Origin: Planctomycetota bacterium
GTDB taxonomy: Bacteria; Planctomycetota; UBA1135; GCA-002686595
NCBI GenBank assembly: GCA_011524785.1
Contig: WTJQ01000465.1
Location: 1-5,689 of the forward strand
Direction of reading: 5' to 3'
DNA: 5,689 bases
A model generated the notes under the pieces. The model had not been told where the DNA came from. It ran no database searches and worked only from the letters and a program-made list of their open reading frames with translations. Below are positions 1-5,689 of the stretch, piece by piece. The position numbers were made by a program, and so were the translations under genes. Positions within the stretch are counted from its first letter, which is position 1. Each line of letters starts with the position of its first letter.

Positions 1-3000
1 ATCCCGCCCCGGCCCCGGCACCGGACCCCGCGCGCTCGCGGATCGAGGCCGGGCGCGCGGCTCGCGAGGACGGGCGACTGGAGAAGGCCGCTCGGGACTT
101 CGAGGCGGCCCTCGAGTTCCGGCCCTTCGATCCTGCGCTCCTGACGGATCGGCTGAGCGTCGCTGCTGAGGGGGACGAGCGCGCCCTGTGGACCCAGCGC
201 CTCGCAGAGGCCCTCGCGACCGAGCGGGGCACGTACCGCCTCGAGGGAGAGGCCAAGCGCCTCGCCCCCGCGGACAAGGGCATCGCGGCGGTCGTGAAGG
301 CGCGGGCCGCCGCCTTCAAGGAGCTCATGGGCATCGCCTCCAAGGCCGGTCGTCGCGGCGATCCGGACGACCAGGTCGTGGCCTGGTGGGCGCGCCGGCT
401 CGCGCTCGAGCTGGCCCAGACCCAGCCGGGCCTGCTCGAGGGAAGGGCCCCCGAGGACGTCGACCCGCGGCTGCGCCTCGGTTCGGAGGACGACTGGATG
501 GAGGCCGTGCGGGCGCTCGAGAGTCTCTGGAACCGCGCGGGGATCGAGGGCGACGACAGCCTCGTGATCGAGGCCGCGAGGATCGCCGTGGGCCTGCGCG
601 CCCAGACCGGCTTCCAGTGGCTGATGGACGAGCCGGCCCGCAAGAGTCGGCTGCAGGGGCAGATGGCCAATCCTGGCGGCAAGGCGCAGAACGCCCTGGG
701 CCTCGCGCGTGAGCGGCTGCGCGCGCGGCAGGGCCGGCCCTGGACCCTGGAGGAGCTGGACCAGCTGCTCGCCGACCAGGGTGAGGCCTTCACCCGCGAG
801 CACGACTCGTTCGGCCTGCCGGGCGTCGCCCTCTCCCCGCGGGAGTGGTACCGCTGCGAGACCGACTGCGGCTTCGAGACCCTGCGCGGCGTCGCGGAGA
901 CCATCGAGCGTCACCACACGCGCCTCGTCAACTTCTACGGCACCGACCCGTTCGTCGGTCGCCAGGGCCTCGTGCGGATCGTGCCCGAGGCCACCGGGCT
1001 GGAGTCCGAGGGCGCCGGCTACTACTGGGTCGGCGGCTTCCAGGGCGGGGACGTGACCACCTTCCGCTTCTCGATGGGCACCATCGAGGGGCTCGGTCAC
1101 GGCCTGACCCACGAGCTCACGCACCGCTTCGACGGCGCGCTCTTCCCTGGCCAGCCCTCGTGGCTCGTCGAGGGCAAGGCGGTCTGGACCGGCGCCGCGT
1201 ACGGGCGTAGCGAGGAGGAGGAGTTCGTCCCCAACCACGTGCAGCCTGGGACCCTCCGCGGCGTCCTCGGCGCAGGATGGACGCGCGAGAGCAAGCTGCG
1301 GGAGCTCCTGTCCGGGGACCTCGAGGACTACCGCGCCAACTACACGGCCGGCTACGCCCTCTACGTCTTCCTGAACACCTGGGTCCCGTCGGAGTTCGAC
1401 GAGATGCCGGACGAGGACGAGCCGCGGCTCTTCCAGCACCGCCTCGACGCCTTCATGGCCAACGCGCGCCAGGGGGCGGGGGACCGCATCGCCCAGTTCG
1501 AGCGCTGGTTCTGCGACGGCGGGGAGGGCCGCCCCGAGGACCTCGCCGGCTTCGTCCAGGAGTTCCGTCGCTTCCTCGAGGGCTTCCACCCCTACGAGCC
1601 CGCCGAGTGGACCAAGCGCTACACGACCCAGGTCCCGGGAGGCGGGCCGGACCCGCTCATCTACGACGAGCCCACCTGGGTCTGGTCGCGCGGGCGGCAC
1701 GAGCCGTACTTCGGGGACGGCCAGGCCGCGATCGCAGGCATCCTCCTCGACAGCAACGGCGACCGCGAGGGCGCCGCACGGGCCCTGCACTGGGGCCTCG
1801 CCAACGAGGGACGCATGACCCTGGTCGAGGAGCGGCTCGCGGGAGCGCTCGAGGCGAGCGGTCAGGAGGCCGCGGCCTGGGCGCTCGACCAGCAGCGTGC
1901 GTTCCCCCTGTACCCCGCGCCCGGCCCAGCACCCAAGTCGCTCGTGAAGGGCAAGGCGCGCCTGCTGGCGCTGATCGCGGCCCTCGACGCGGCGGCCGCG
2001 GAGCACCGCGGCAAGGAGTGGCGGACCTCGGCGCTGCGCTTCGAGGCGGATCGGGATCGGCTCGCCCGCTGGATCGGAGCCCCTGAGGTGGGGCCCGAGG
2101 CCGGAGGCCTGGCGCCCACGGGCTGGCTGGCGCGCTTCCCCGTGGAGGGCGATGGCTGGGTCGAGGACCTGCTCGTGGGGCACCACACGCCGCAGAAGCC
2201 CATGAGCGGCAACTGGTTCGCGGCCACGGACGGGGACCTCGAGGTCGGGCGCCGCAAGGAGCGCAGCGGGACCGGCCAGTTCCAGCGCGCCGACTGGGGC
2301 GCGGCCTTCGTCCGGGGCTCCCGCTACGAGCTCCCGGGCACCTGGCGGCTCAAGACCCGCGTGCGCTTCACCAGCACCTCGGCCAGCGGGAAGATCGTGG
2401 ACGGCTGGACGCGGCGGGACCGGGCCGTGACCCTCAGCCTGTCCGGGGCGGCGGGGCGGCCCGAGGACAACCGCGACGCGGACCCGGTCCTCGACCGCAT
2501 CTCCTGGAAGCTCTCGGGGGGCTTCGAGCGGGACGGGCGGCTCCAGGGAGCCGAGCCCGGCGGGGGCCACAAGCTCAAGCCCCCCCGCAGCGCCTTCGAG
2601 GTGGAGCTCCTCGTGGACGGCGCCAGCTGCACGCTCTTCATCGACGGCGAGCGCATGGGGACCTACCACCTCGCCGACGGAACGCCCATCGAGGGGTACT
2701 CGGGCTTCGCCATCGGCGGCGGAGCGCTGCGCTTCGAGCATCCGATCGTCGAGCGCCTCGACCGCCACCGGACCCTCGGCGTCCCGGGGCTCGACGCGCC
2801 GGGCCTCGACCTCGCGACCGGCAGGACCCTCTCCTTCGAGGCCCTCGAGGGGCGCATCGTGGCGGGCGTGCCGCCGCGCTCCCAGGGCACGGTCGCCCTC
2901 TGGATCCCCTGCCCGCCGCGGCTCGAGGGAGAGCCCGTGGACACCCACGCCATCATCCGCAAGGCCGTCGCGGCCGCGGAGGATCTGGCCCGCGGGGCCC

Positions 3001-3425
3001 TGCGCGCGGACATGACCCAGGGCGTCGCGATCGTCCTGCCCGCGATCCTCGGGGAGCCCGACCTTGGAGAGCTGGAGGACCGCCTGCGAACCCTCTTCGC
3101 CGAGGAGCTGGACGACCGCACCTGCGCGGTCCCGGACCTCTACCGGCATCCCTTCGATGGCCTGGTGCCCGAGGGCTTCGATGACGTGCCCGATCTCGGC
3201 AAGCGCTGGGTGTTCTTCCTCGACGCCGCCGGGGTCGCGCGGTTCGCGCGGCCGGCCTACGTCCTGGGAGCGGGCTTCGACCCGGACTTCGCCCACTGGC
3301 TCAAGGTCTTCCGGGACTACGGGCGTCCGCCCCGCGACCTGAGCGTGCCAACGCGTGACCTCGGGGAGGAGCTCGAGGACTCGCTCGGTGGAGGCGAGTC
3401 GGCCGAGGAAGGAGCGGGCGGCTAG
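1..3425 (+). CDS. Large multidomain gluzincin-type zinc metallopeptidase (5' partial)
   Basis: The frame is open from the left edge (first complete codon at 3) to TAG at 3423-3425, giving 1140 residues with the N-terminus missing; residues here are numbered from the first complete codon. Domains in order: Pro/Ala linker (1-9), TPR-like repeat (14-47), uncharacterised helical region, peptidase core with HELTH (370-374) and glutamate 390 in WLVEG, a YxxGYALYVFL-type helix near 450, TPR-like stretch (571-640), concanavalin A-like sandwich (about 735-916), possible thioredoxin-like domain (about 942-1113) and an acidic Gly/Glu tail. The HExxH plus PSWLVEG pattern is typical of the Peptidase_MA_2/DUF1570-like gluzincins, so zinc-dependent peptide hydrolysis is the likely activity. 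The Pro/Ala linker and the architecture suggest an exported or lipid-anchored protein, but no signal peptide is visible. GTG at 294 is a possible in-frame start, but coding-like sequence with a TPR precedes it, so I do not use it. Coding is near certain; the peptidase call is good; the substrate is unknown. Confidence 0.85.
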   Translation, partial: PAPAPAPDPARSRIEAGRAAREDGRLEKAARDFEAALEFRPFDPALLTDRLSVAAEGDERALWTQRLAEALATERGTYRLEGEAKRLAPADKGIAAVVKARAAAFKELMGIASKAGRRGDPDDQVVAWWARRLALELAQTQPGLLEGRAPEDVDPRLRLGSEDDWMEAVRALESLWNRAGIEGDDSLVIEAARIAVGLRAQTGFQWLMDEPARKSRLQGQMANPGGKAQNALGLARERLRARQGRPWTLEELDQLLADQGEAFTREHDSFGLPGVALSPREWYRCETDCGFETLRGVAETIERHHTRLVNFYGTDPFVGRQGLVRIVPEATGLESEGAGYYWVGGFQGGDVTTFRFSMGTIEGLGHGLTHELTHRFDGALFPGQPSWLVEGKAVWTGAAYGRSEEEEFVPNHVQPGTLRGVLGAGWTRESKLRELLSGDLEDYRANYTAGYALYVFLNTWVPSEFDEMPDEDEPRLFQHRLDAFMANARQGAGDRIAQFERWFCDGGEGRPEDLAGFVQEFRRFLEGFHPYEPAEWTKRYTTQVPGGGPDPLIYDEPTWVWSRGRHEPYFGDGQAAIAGILLDSNGDREGAARALHWGLANEGRMTLVEERLAGALEASGQEAAAWALDQQRAFPLYPAPGPAPKSLVKGKARLLALIAALDAAAAEHRGKEWRTSALRFEADRDRLARWIGAPEVGPEAGGLAPTGWLARFPVEGDGWVEDLLVGHHTPQKPMSGNWFAATDGDLEVGRRKERSGTGQFQRADWGAAFVRGSRYELPGTWRLKTRVRFTSTSASGKIVDGWTRRDRAVTLSLSGAAGRPEDNRDADPVLDRISWKLSGGFERDGRLQGAEPGGGHKLKPPRSAFEVELLVDGASCTLFIDGERMGTYHLADGTPIEGYSGFAIGGGALRFEHPIVERLDRHRTLGVPGLDAPGLDLATGRTLSFEALEGRIVAGVPPRSQGTVALWIPCPPRLEGEPVDTHAIIRKAVAAAEDLARGALRADMTQGVAIVLPAILGEPDLGELEDRLRTLFAEELDDRTCAVPDLYRHPFDGLVPEGFDDVPDLGKRWVFFLDAAGVARFARPAYVLGAGFDPDFAHWLKVFRDYGRPPRDLSVPTRDLGEELEDSLGGGESAEEGAGG
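42..143 (+). other. TPR-like repeat in the metallopeptidase
   Basis: Residues 14-47 fit one tetratricopeptide unit: AGRAAREDGRLEKAARDFEA and the following ALEFRPFDP match the G-x-L-E-x-A-x-x-x-F-x-x-A-L-x-x-x-P pattern. It directly follows an alternating Pro/Ala linker. TPRs usually mediate protein contacts. Further repeats may lie upstream, outside the window. Confidence 0.6.
1110..1172 (+). other. Zinc-binding catalytic site HELTH-x15-E of the metallopeptidase
   Basis: HELTH is encoded at 1110-1124 and the glutamate of WLVEG at 1170-1172, with 15 residues between the second histidine and that glutamate. In gluzincins the two histidines and the downstream glutamate bind zinc, and the glutamate of HExxH acts as the general base. 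All of these are intact. The flanking GQPSWLVEGKAVW is the usual P-x-W-x-x-EG-x-A form of the MA-like families, which supports an active enzyme. Confidence 0.85.
1713..1922 (+). other. Second TPR-like helical stretch
   Basis: Residues 571-640 look like two degenerate TPR-type helical hairpins: AGILLDSNGDREGAARALHW, then RLAGALEASGQEAAAWALDQ followed by a Pro-rich break. The spacing of Gly, Ala and bulky residues fits, but matches to the TPR consensus are weak, so this may only be an alpha-helical linker between the peptidase core and the C-terminal beta domain. Confidence 0.35.
2205..2750 (+). other. Concanavalin A-like beta-sandwich (DUF1080/LamG-like) domain
   Basis: Residues about 735-916 are rich in alternating hydrophobic strands: WRLKTRVRFTST, FEVELLVDGASCTLFIDGER and YSGFAIGGGALRFEHPIVER. 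The order of a core strand, a 'VDG..C.LFIDGERMG' hairpin, and a final GFAIGGGALRFEH strand is what DUF1080/3-keto-disaccharide hydrolase and laminin-G-like sandwiches show. In such proteins the fold often binds carbohydrate or a protein partner. I see no catalytic signature, so a binding role is more likely; the fold assignment is from pattern only. Confidence 0.5.
2826..3340 (+). other. Possible degenerate thioredoxin-like domain
   Basis: Residues about 942-1113 contain TVALWIPCPPRLEGEP, which resembles the 'WASWCPPC' strand-turn of TlpA/ResA-type thioredoxins but keeps only one cysteine (Cys970, codon 2910-2912). Later WVFFLDAAGVARFARP resembles the 'vFLID.dG.I.y' strand of that fold. A strand (GVAIVLPAIL) and helix lie between. 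With no CXXC pair, disulfide oxidoreductase activity is unlikely. Both the similarity and its boundaries are tentative. Confidence 0.3.
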
Positions 3426-3434
3426 CGCGCCCGC
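3414..3434. repeat. Perfect inverted repeat centred on the shared stop codons
   Basis: GCGGGCG (3414-3420) and CGCCCGC (3428-3434) are exact reverse complements around the 7-nt loop GCTAGCG. The loop carries the stop codons of both genes. The all-GC stem could act as a compact bidirectional terminator or 3'-end RNA stabiliser for the convergent transcripts. There is no T tract on either side, so it is not a canonical intrinsic terminator, and a 7-bp GC stem can arise by chance in DNA this GC-rich. Confidence 0.5.
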
Positions 3435-5689
3435 CACGCGCGCAGCTCGCGCAAGAGCTCGGTCAGGCTCGCGACGTGCGCGCCTCGCGCCGCGCACTGG
3501 CGCCCGACCTCGAAGGCCGTCCGCCACTGACGCTGCTGCGTGCCCCAGGCCCGCAGCAGCCCGTAGCCGGGGTCCCAGATCTGCGTCTCCTCGCTGGTCA
3601 CGCCGTTGAGCTCGATGACGCGCAGGCCCTCGCCCCGGGACAGGTGCTCGGCGCTCGGCGCCTTCAGGTCGAAGCGACCGAAGTGGAAGCCCTGGTAGTC
3701 CGCCGTGAGGGCCGCGACCGCGCGCGTGAGCTCCGGCGTGATGAGGTGCTCCCCGTCGAGGAACAGGCAGCCACGGGCGTGCGTGCCGACGTCCGTCAGC
3801 GTGACGACCTCCCCGGCGGGGACGACCTCCTGGAAGCGATCCGCCCGCTCCCTGCGGTACGTCGCGTGCAGGGCCACGGCCCGCGGGTCGGCGAGGACCA
3901 GCTGCTCGAGGGTGCGCGCTCCGTCACCCGTCACGGTCGGCAGCACCTTGATCGTCACCGCCACGACGCGCCCTTCCTCGTCCTCCGGCGGGTGGACCCA
4001 GAACACGCCGAACTCGTCGCCCGGCGCGTACTCCATCAGCAGGCCCTCGAAGGGCACCTCCGCGAGCTGGCGGTCGAGGTCCTCCTCGCTCCGGAGCACG
4101 TGGACGGCGGAGCCGCGCTCCCCCTGGTCCGGCTTGAGCACGAGCGGCAGGGTGAGGCCGTGGTCCTCGCGCCAGGCGGTCACGCGCTCCCGAGCGTCCT
4201 CCCCGCGGGCGACCGCCAGCCACAGCGGGACCTCGGGTCGTTGCCCGAGCCCCTCGAGGATCGCGCGCTTGCTCTCGCCGACGAAGCCGCCGAGGGGCAT
4301 CGCGGGGTTGGCCGCGGTCGGCAGCAGGGCCCCGGCCCGGACCCAGCGCCAGCAGAAAACGGCCACCGCGGGCGCGTAGAAGAGCCAGGGAGGCCAGAAC
4401 TCGTAGCGGCTGATGCGGTGCCAGCGCCCGAGCAGGAGGCGCCGGCCTCGCCAGGTGGCGAGCCGCAGCGCGAGCCGGAGGGTGATCACGAGGCCCAGGA
4501 CCCCGAGGCCAAGGGCAGCCAGGTCCGCGGCCTCGAGGCCCCGGACGTCGAGGCCCAGACGCGCCGTGGCCAGCGCCGAGAGGCCTACGAGGAGCGGTGT
4601 CCAGGCGAGCCCTGCGAGGGTGAACCAGAACGCGAAGCGCAGGGGGCTCGTCCTCAGGACGCCGGCGCTGAAGTAGGTCGGGAGGCGCAGGCCAGGGAGG
4701 AAGCGCGACACGAAGATCACGCGGGGGCCCTCGCGCTCGAACCATGCGCTCGCCTGCTCGAGCTGCTCCTCGCTGAGCATCCAGGACAGGGGAGGGACCC
4801 GGGCCGCGGGGCGGCCGAGCAGGCGGCCGGCTGCGAACAGGAGCAGGTCCCCGACGAGGATCCCCGCGAAGCAGGCCAGGCTCGCGAAGAGCCAGCTGAG
4901 TCGCCCGTCCGCGACGAGCAGGCCCGCGGCGACGCAGGTCAGGTCCTCGCTCCCCAGGGTGGCGAGTGCCAGCAGGAGGCCGGTCAGGAGGAGCGCGAAC
5001 CCGGTGACGGGCGGCAGGTCGTCCGGCCCCAGGGGGCGCGTGGCCTCGGCCAGGCGCGCGGCCGTGGCGTCCTCGCGGCCCGCCGCGGCCCCGGCCTCGA
5101 CGCGAGCGATCCAGCCCGCGAGGTCGTGCGCGACCTCGCCGGGTCGGGTGAGGGGTAGGAAGTGGCTCGCGTCGTCCCAGATCTCCAGCTCGGCGTGGGG
5201 AACGAGGCGCGCGTGCTCCTTGGCCGCAGCGACCGGCACGAGGGGATCGCGCGCCCCGTGCAGGATCCGGGTCGGCAGGGTGAGTCCCTCCAGCACGGAG
5301 CGGAGGCGCACCTGGTCGGTGTCCGCGAAGCTGCGCATGGATGCGCGCAGCCCCGCGAGGCCGTCGCCGGCTCCGAAGTGGGGCAGCAGCCAGGTCGCAG
5401 CGTCGGCCGCCAGGACCCCGAGCGCGTGCAGGCCCGCGTTCAGCATGGGGTCGCCGAGCAGCTCATGCTCGACGACGCCCATGGCGCCGAGGAGGTGGAG
5501 GCTCGCGACGCGCTCGGGAGCGCGGTGGGCGAGCTCGAGGGCCACGGCGCCGCCGAGGCTCCACCCCAGGACGTGCACCCGGTCCAGGCCGCGCGACTCG
5601 AGGAGCGAAACGAGCGCCGCCGAGGTGGCCAGGATCCCCAGGTCGTCGGGGAGCGGCCGGCTCGCGCCATGGCCCGGCAGGTCCGGCAC
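3422..5689 (-). CDS. Alpha/beta hydrolase - DedA/VTT membrane domain - ATP-grasp ligase fusion (5' partial)
   Basis: One open frame runs from the right edge to TAG at 3424-3422, 755 residues with the N-terminus missing (numbered from the edge). Residues 1-197 are an alpha/beta hydrolase: DLPGHGAS, nucleophile Ser44 in GWSLGG, Asp148 in GARDPLVP, His176 in DASHFLP. An Ala-rich linker (198-227) leads to a DedA/VTT domain (about 228-378) with acidic pair Glu248-Asp249, GD281 and SRFLPGLRLPTYFSAG carrying the R-x3-G-x-R motif. Two more hydrophobic segments (388-410, 434-452) follow, then GGFVGESK, and an ATP-grasp domain (about 460-735) with Lys519, a GERGSAV loop, the hinge-like LMEYAPGDEFG, Lys581, and metal ligands Asp674, Glu693 and Asn695 (RFDLK, VIELNG). 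An even number of spans would leave both soluble domains cytoplasmic. The GTG at the edge is the valine before DLPGHG, inside the hydrolase core, not the start. Domain calls are strong; the substrate is unknown. Confidence 0.9.
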   Translation of the reverse strand: MPDLPGHGASRPLPDDLGILATSAALVSLLESRGLDRVHVLGWSLGGAVALELAHRAPERVASLHLLGAMGVVEHELLGDPMLNAGLHALGVLAADAATWLLPHFGAGDGLAGLRASMRSFADTDQVRLRSVLEGLTLPTRILHGARDPLVPVAAAKEHARLVPHAELEIWDDASHFLPLTRPGEVAHDLAGWIARVEAGAAAGREDATAARLAEATRPLGPDDLPPVTGFALLLTGLLLALATLGSEDLTCVAAGLLVADGRLSWLFASLACFAGILVGDLLLFAAGRLLGRPAARVPPLSWMLSEEQLEQASAWFEREGPRVIFVSRFLPGLRLPTYFSAGVLRTSPLRFAFWFTLAGLAWTPLLVGLSALATARLGLDVRGLEAADLAALGLGVLGLVITLRLALRLATWRGRRLLLGRWHRISRYEFWPPWLFYAPAVAVFCWRWVRAGALLPTAANPAMPLGGFVGESKRAILEGLGQRPEVPLWLAVARGEDARERVTAWREDHGLTLPLVLKPDQGERGSAVHVLRSEEDLDRQLAEVPFEGLLMEYAPGDEFGVFWVHPPEDEEGRVVAVTIKVLPTVTGDGARTLEQLVLADPRAVALHATYRRERADRFQEVVPAGEVVTLTDVGTHARGCLFLDGEHLITPELTRAVAALTADYQGFHFGRFDLKAPSAEHLSRGEGLRVIELNGVTSEETQIWDPGYGLLRAWGTQQRQWRTAFEVGRQCAARGAHVASLTELLRELRAWRAR
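3485..4312 (-). other. ATP-grasp carboxylate-amine ligase-like domain
   Basis: Residues about 460-735. LPLVLKPDQGERGSAV gives the ATP-binding Lys519 (codon 4135-4133) and a Gly-rich loop. LLMEYAPGDEFGVFW looks like the hinge contacting adenine, with VTIKVLPT after it. RFDLK (Asp674, 3670-3668) and VIELNG (Glu693, 3613-3611; Asn695, 3607-3605) supply the expected Mg ligands. The layout resembles D-Ala-D-Ala ligase and related carboxylate-amine ligases, which form an acyl-phosphate and join it to an amine. The usual N-terminal substrate domain is reduced to about 60 residues, so the substrate probably differs from D-alanine. Confidence 0.85.
4253..4405 (-). other. Juxtamembrane segment with YEFWPPWLFYAP and GGFVGESK motifs
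   Basis: Residues about 429-479 join the DedA part to the ATP-grasp part. An aromatic-rich YEFWPPWLFYAP opens a further membrane helix (about 434-452), followed by TAANPAMPLGGFVGESKRAI. From memory, similar FWPxWLFY and GGFVGESK stretches precede ATP-grasp domains in membrane-linked proteins of other bacteria, so I read this as the native N-terminal part of the ligase module. Together with the helix at 388-410 it would form a hairpin returning the chain to the cytoplasm. Confidence 0.5.
4556..5008 (-). other. DedA/VTT (SNARE-associated) membrane domain
   Basis: Residues about 228-378. Hydrophobic helices occupy roughly 229-246, 266-291 and 350-376. The family marks seen are the acidic pair Glu248-Asp249 before a CVAAGLLVADG re-entrant stretch, ILVGDLLLFAAGRLLG, and SRFLPGLRLPTYFSAG with Arg329-Gly333-Arg335. 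DedA proteins act in phospholipid or undecaprenyl-phosphate translocation and proton-dependent membrane homeostasis. The conserved acidic and arginine residues are kept, so this is probably a working domain rather than a mere anchor. Confidence 0.85.
5099..5689 (-). other. Alpha/beta hydrolase domain, complete catalytic triad, N-terminal strands missing
   Basis: Residues 1-197. Ser44 (codon 5560-5558) sits in GWSLGG, Asp148 (5248-5246) in HGARDPLVP, and His176 (5164-5162) in DASHFLPLTRPGEVA, the spacing usual in this family. Residues about 72-135 form an alpha-helical cap with several hydrophobic stretches, which could meet the membrane or an acyl chain. The first strands and the HG oxyanion-hole loop should lie beyond the right edge. 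The family covers esterases, lipases, C-C hydrolases and acyltransferases, so the reaction cannot be named. Confidence 0.9.

Noticed and set aside
294..296. GTG as start codon of the metallopeptidase gene
   Set aside because: The same frame is open back to the window edge and encodes a Pro/Ala linker and a TPR-like repeat upstream, so the true start is most likely outside the window.
188..712. Plus-strand open frame of 174 codons overlapping the metallopeptidase gene
   Set aside because: It is in another frame of a well-supported gene and its product is low-complexity Arg/Gly/Pro sequence without a fold signature.
1862..3121. Several minus-strand open frames opposite the metallopeptidase (1862-2257, 2324-2656, 2663-3121)
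   Set aside because: Ser/Arg/Pro-rich products with no motif, antisense to a domain-bearing gene; typical shadows of GC-rich coding DNA.
3924..4745. 273-codon minus-strand frame inside the fusion gene
   Set aside because: It is a different frame of the DedA/ATP-grasp coding region, Arg/Pro/Gly-rich and without domain features; the 755-codon frame carries all the motifs.
3476..5158. 560-codon open frame on the plus strand opposite the fusion gene
   Set aside because: It lies wholly antisense to a gene with clear catalytic motifs. Its product is rich in Glu, Ala, Arg, Gly and Pro with no recognisable domain, as expected from an antisense shadow in very GC-rich DNA where stop codons are rare.
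5687..5689. GTG at the right edge as start of the fusion gene
   Set aside because: The next residues, DLPGHG, are a core motif of the alpha/beta hydrolase; the preceding strands and oxyanion loop must lie upstream, so this GTG is an internal valine.

Overview
The window is very GC-rich, with third codon positions almost all G or C, and it is coding from edge to edge. It holds two large multidomain genes that converge tail to tail. Both are cut at their 5' ends by the window edges, so neither start codon, promoter, ribosome binding site nor N-terminal targeting signal can be seen. I see no RNA genes, insertion sequences, CRISPR arrays or attachment sites, and no intergenic stretch at all.

Left gene (plus strand, from the window edge to 3425): at least 1140 residues of a large protein that looks like a gluzincin zinc metallopeptidase. 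In order it carries a Pro/Ala linker, a TPR-like repeat, an uncharacterised helical region, a peptidase core with HELTH and a downstream WLVEG glutamate, a second TPR-like stretch, a probable concanavalin A-like beta-sandwich resembling DUF1080/LamG domains, a possible degenerate thioredoxin-like domain, and an acidic Gly/Glu tail.

Right gene (minus strand, from the window edge to 3422): at least 755 residues in one uninterrupted frame. It fuses three normally separate modules: an alpha/beta hydrolase with a visible Ser-Asp-His triad, a DedA/VTT (SNARE-associated) membrane domain, and an ATP-grasp ligase domain with its lysine and metal-binding Asp/Glu/Asn. A further membrane segment and a distinctive aromatic/GGFVGESK stretch join the last two. 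Predicted topology lets both soluble domains face the cytoplasm. The substrate is unknown. One possibility is ATP-dependent ligation, and hydrolysis or acyl transfer, on a lipid or lipid-linked substrate handled by the DedA part; this is inference only. This fusion is the most interesting object in the window.

The two genes share the palindrome CTAG, which gives each a TAG stop, so they overlap by 4 bp. A perfect 7-bp GC inverted repeat is centred on that point. The extreme GC content and the large peptidase with TPR, concanavalin A-like and thioredoxin-like parts suggest a high-GC environmental bacterium. Planctomycetota is my best guess and Myxococcota an alternative; no phylogenetic marker is present to settle it. 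Because the genes are convergent they are not one operon, and a shared pathway is not implied.
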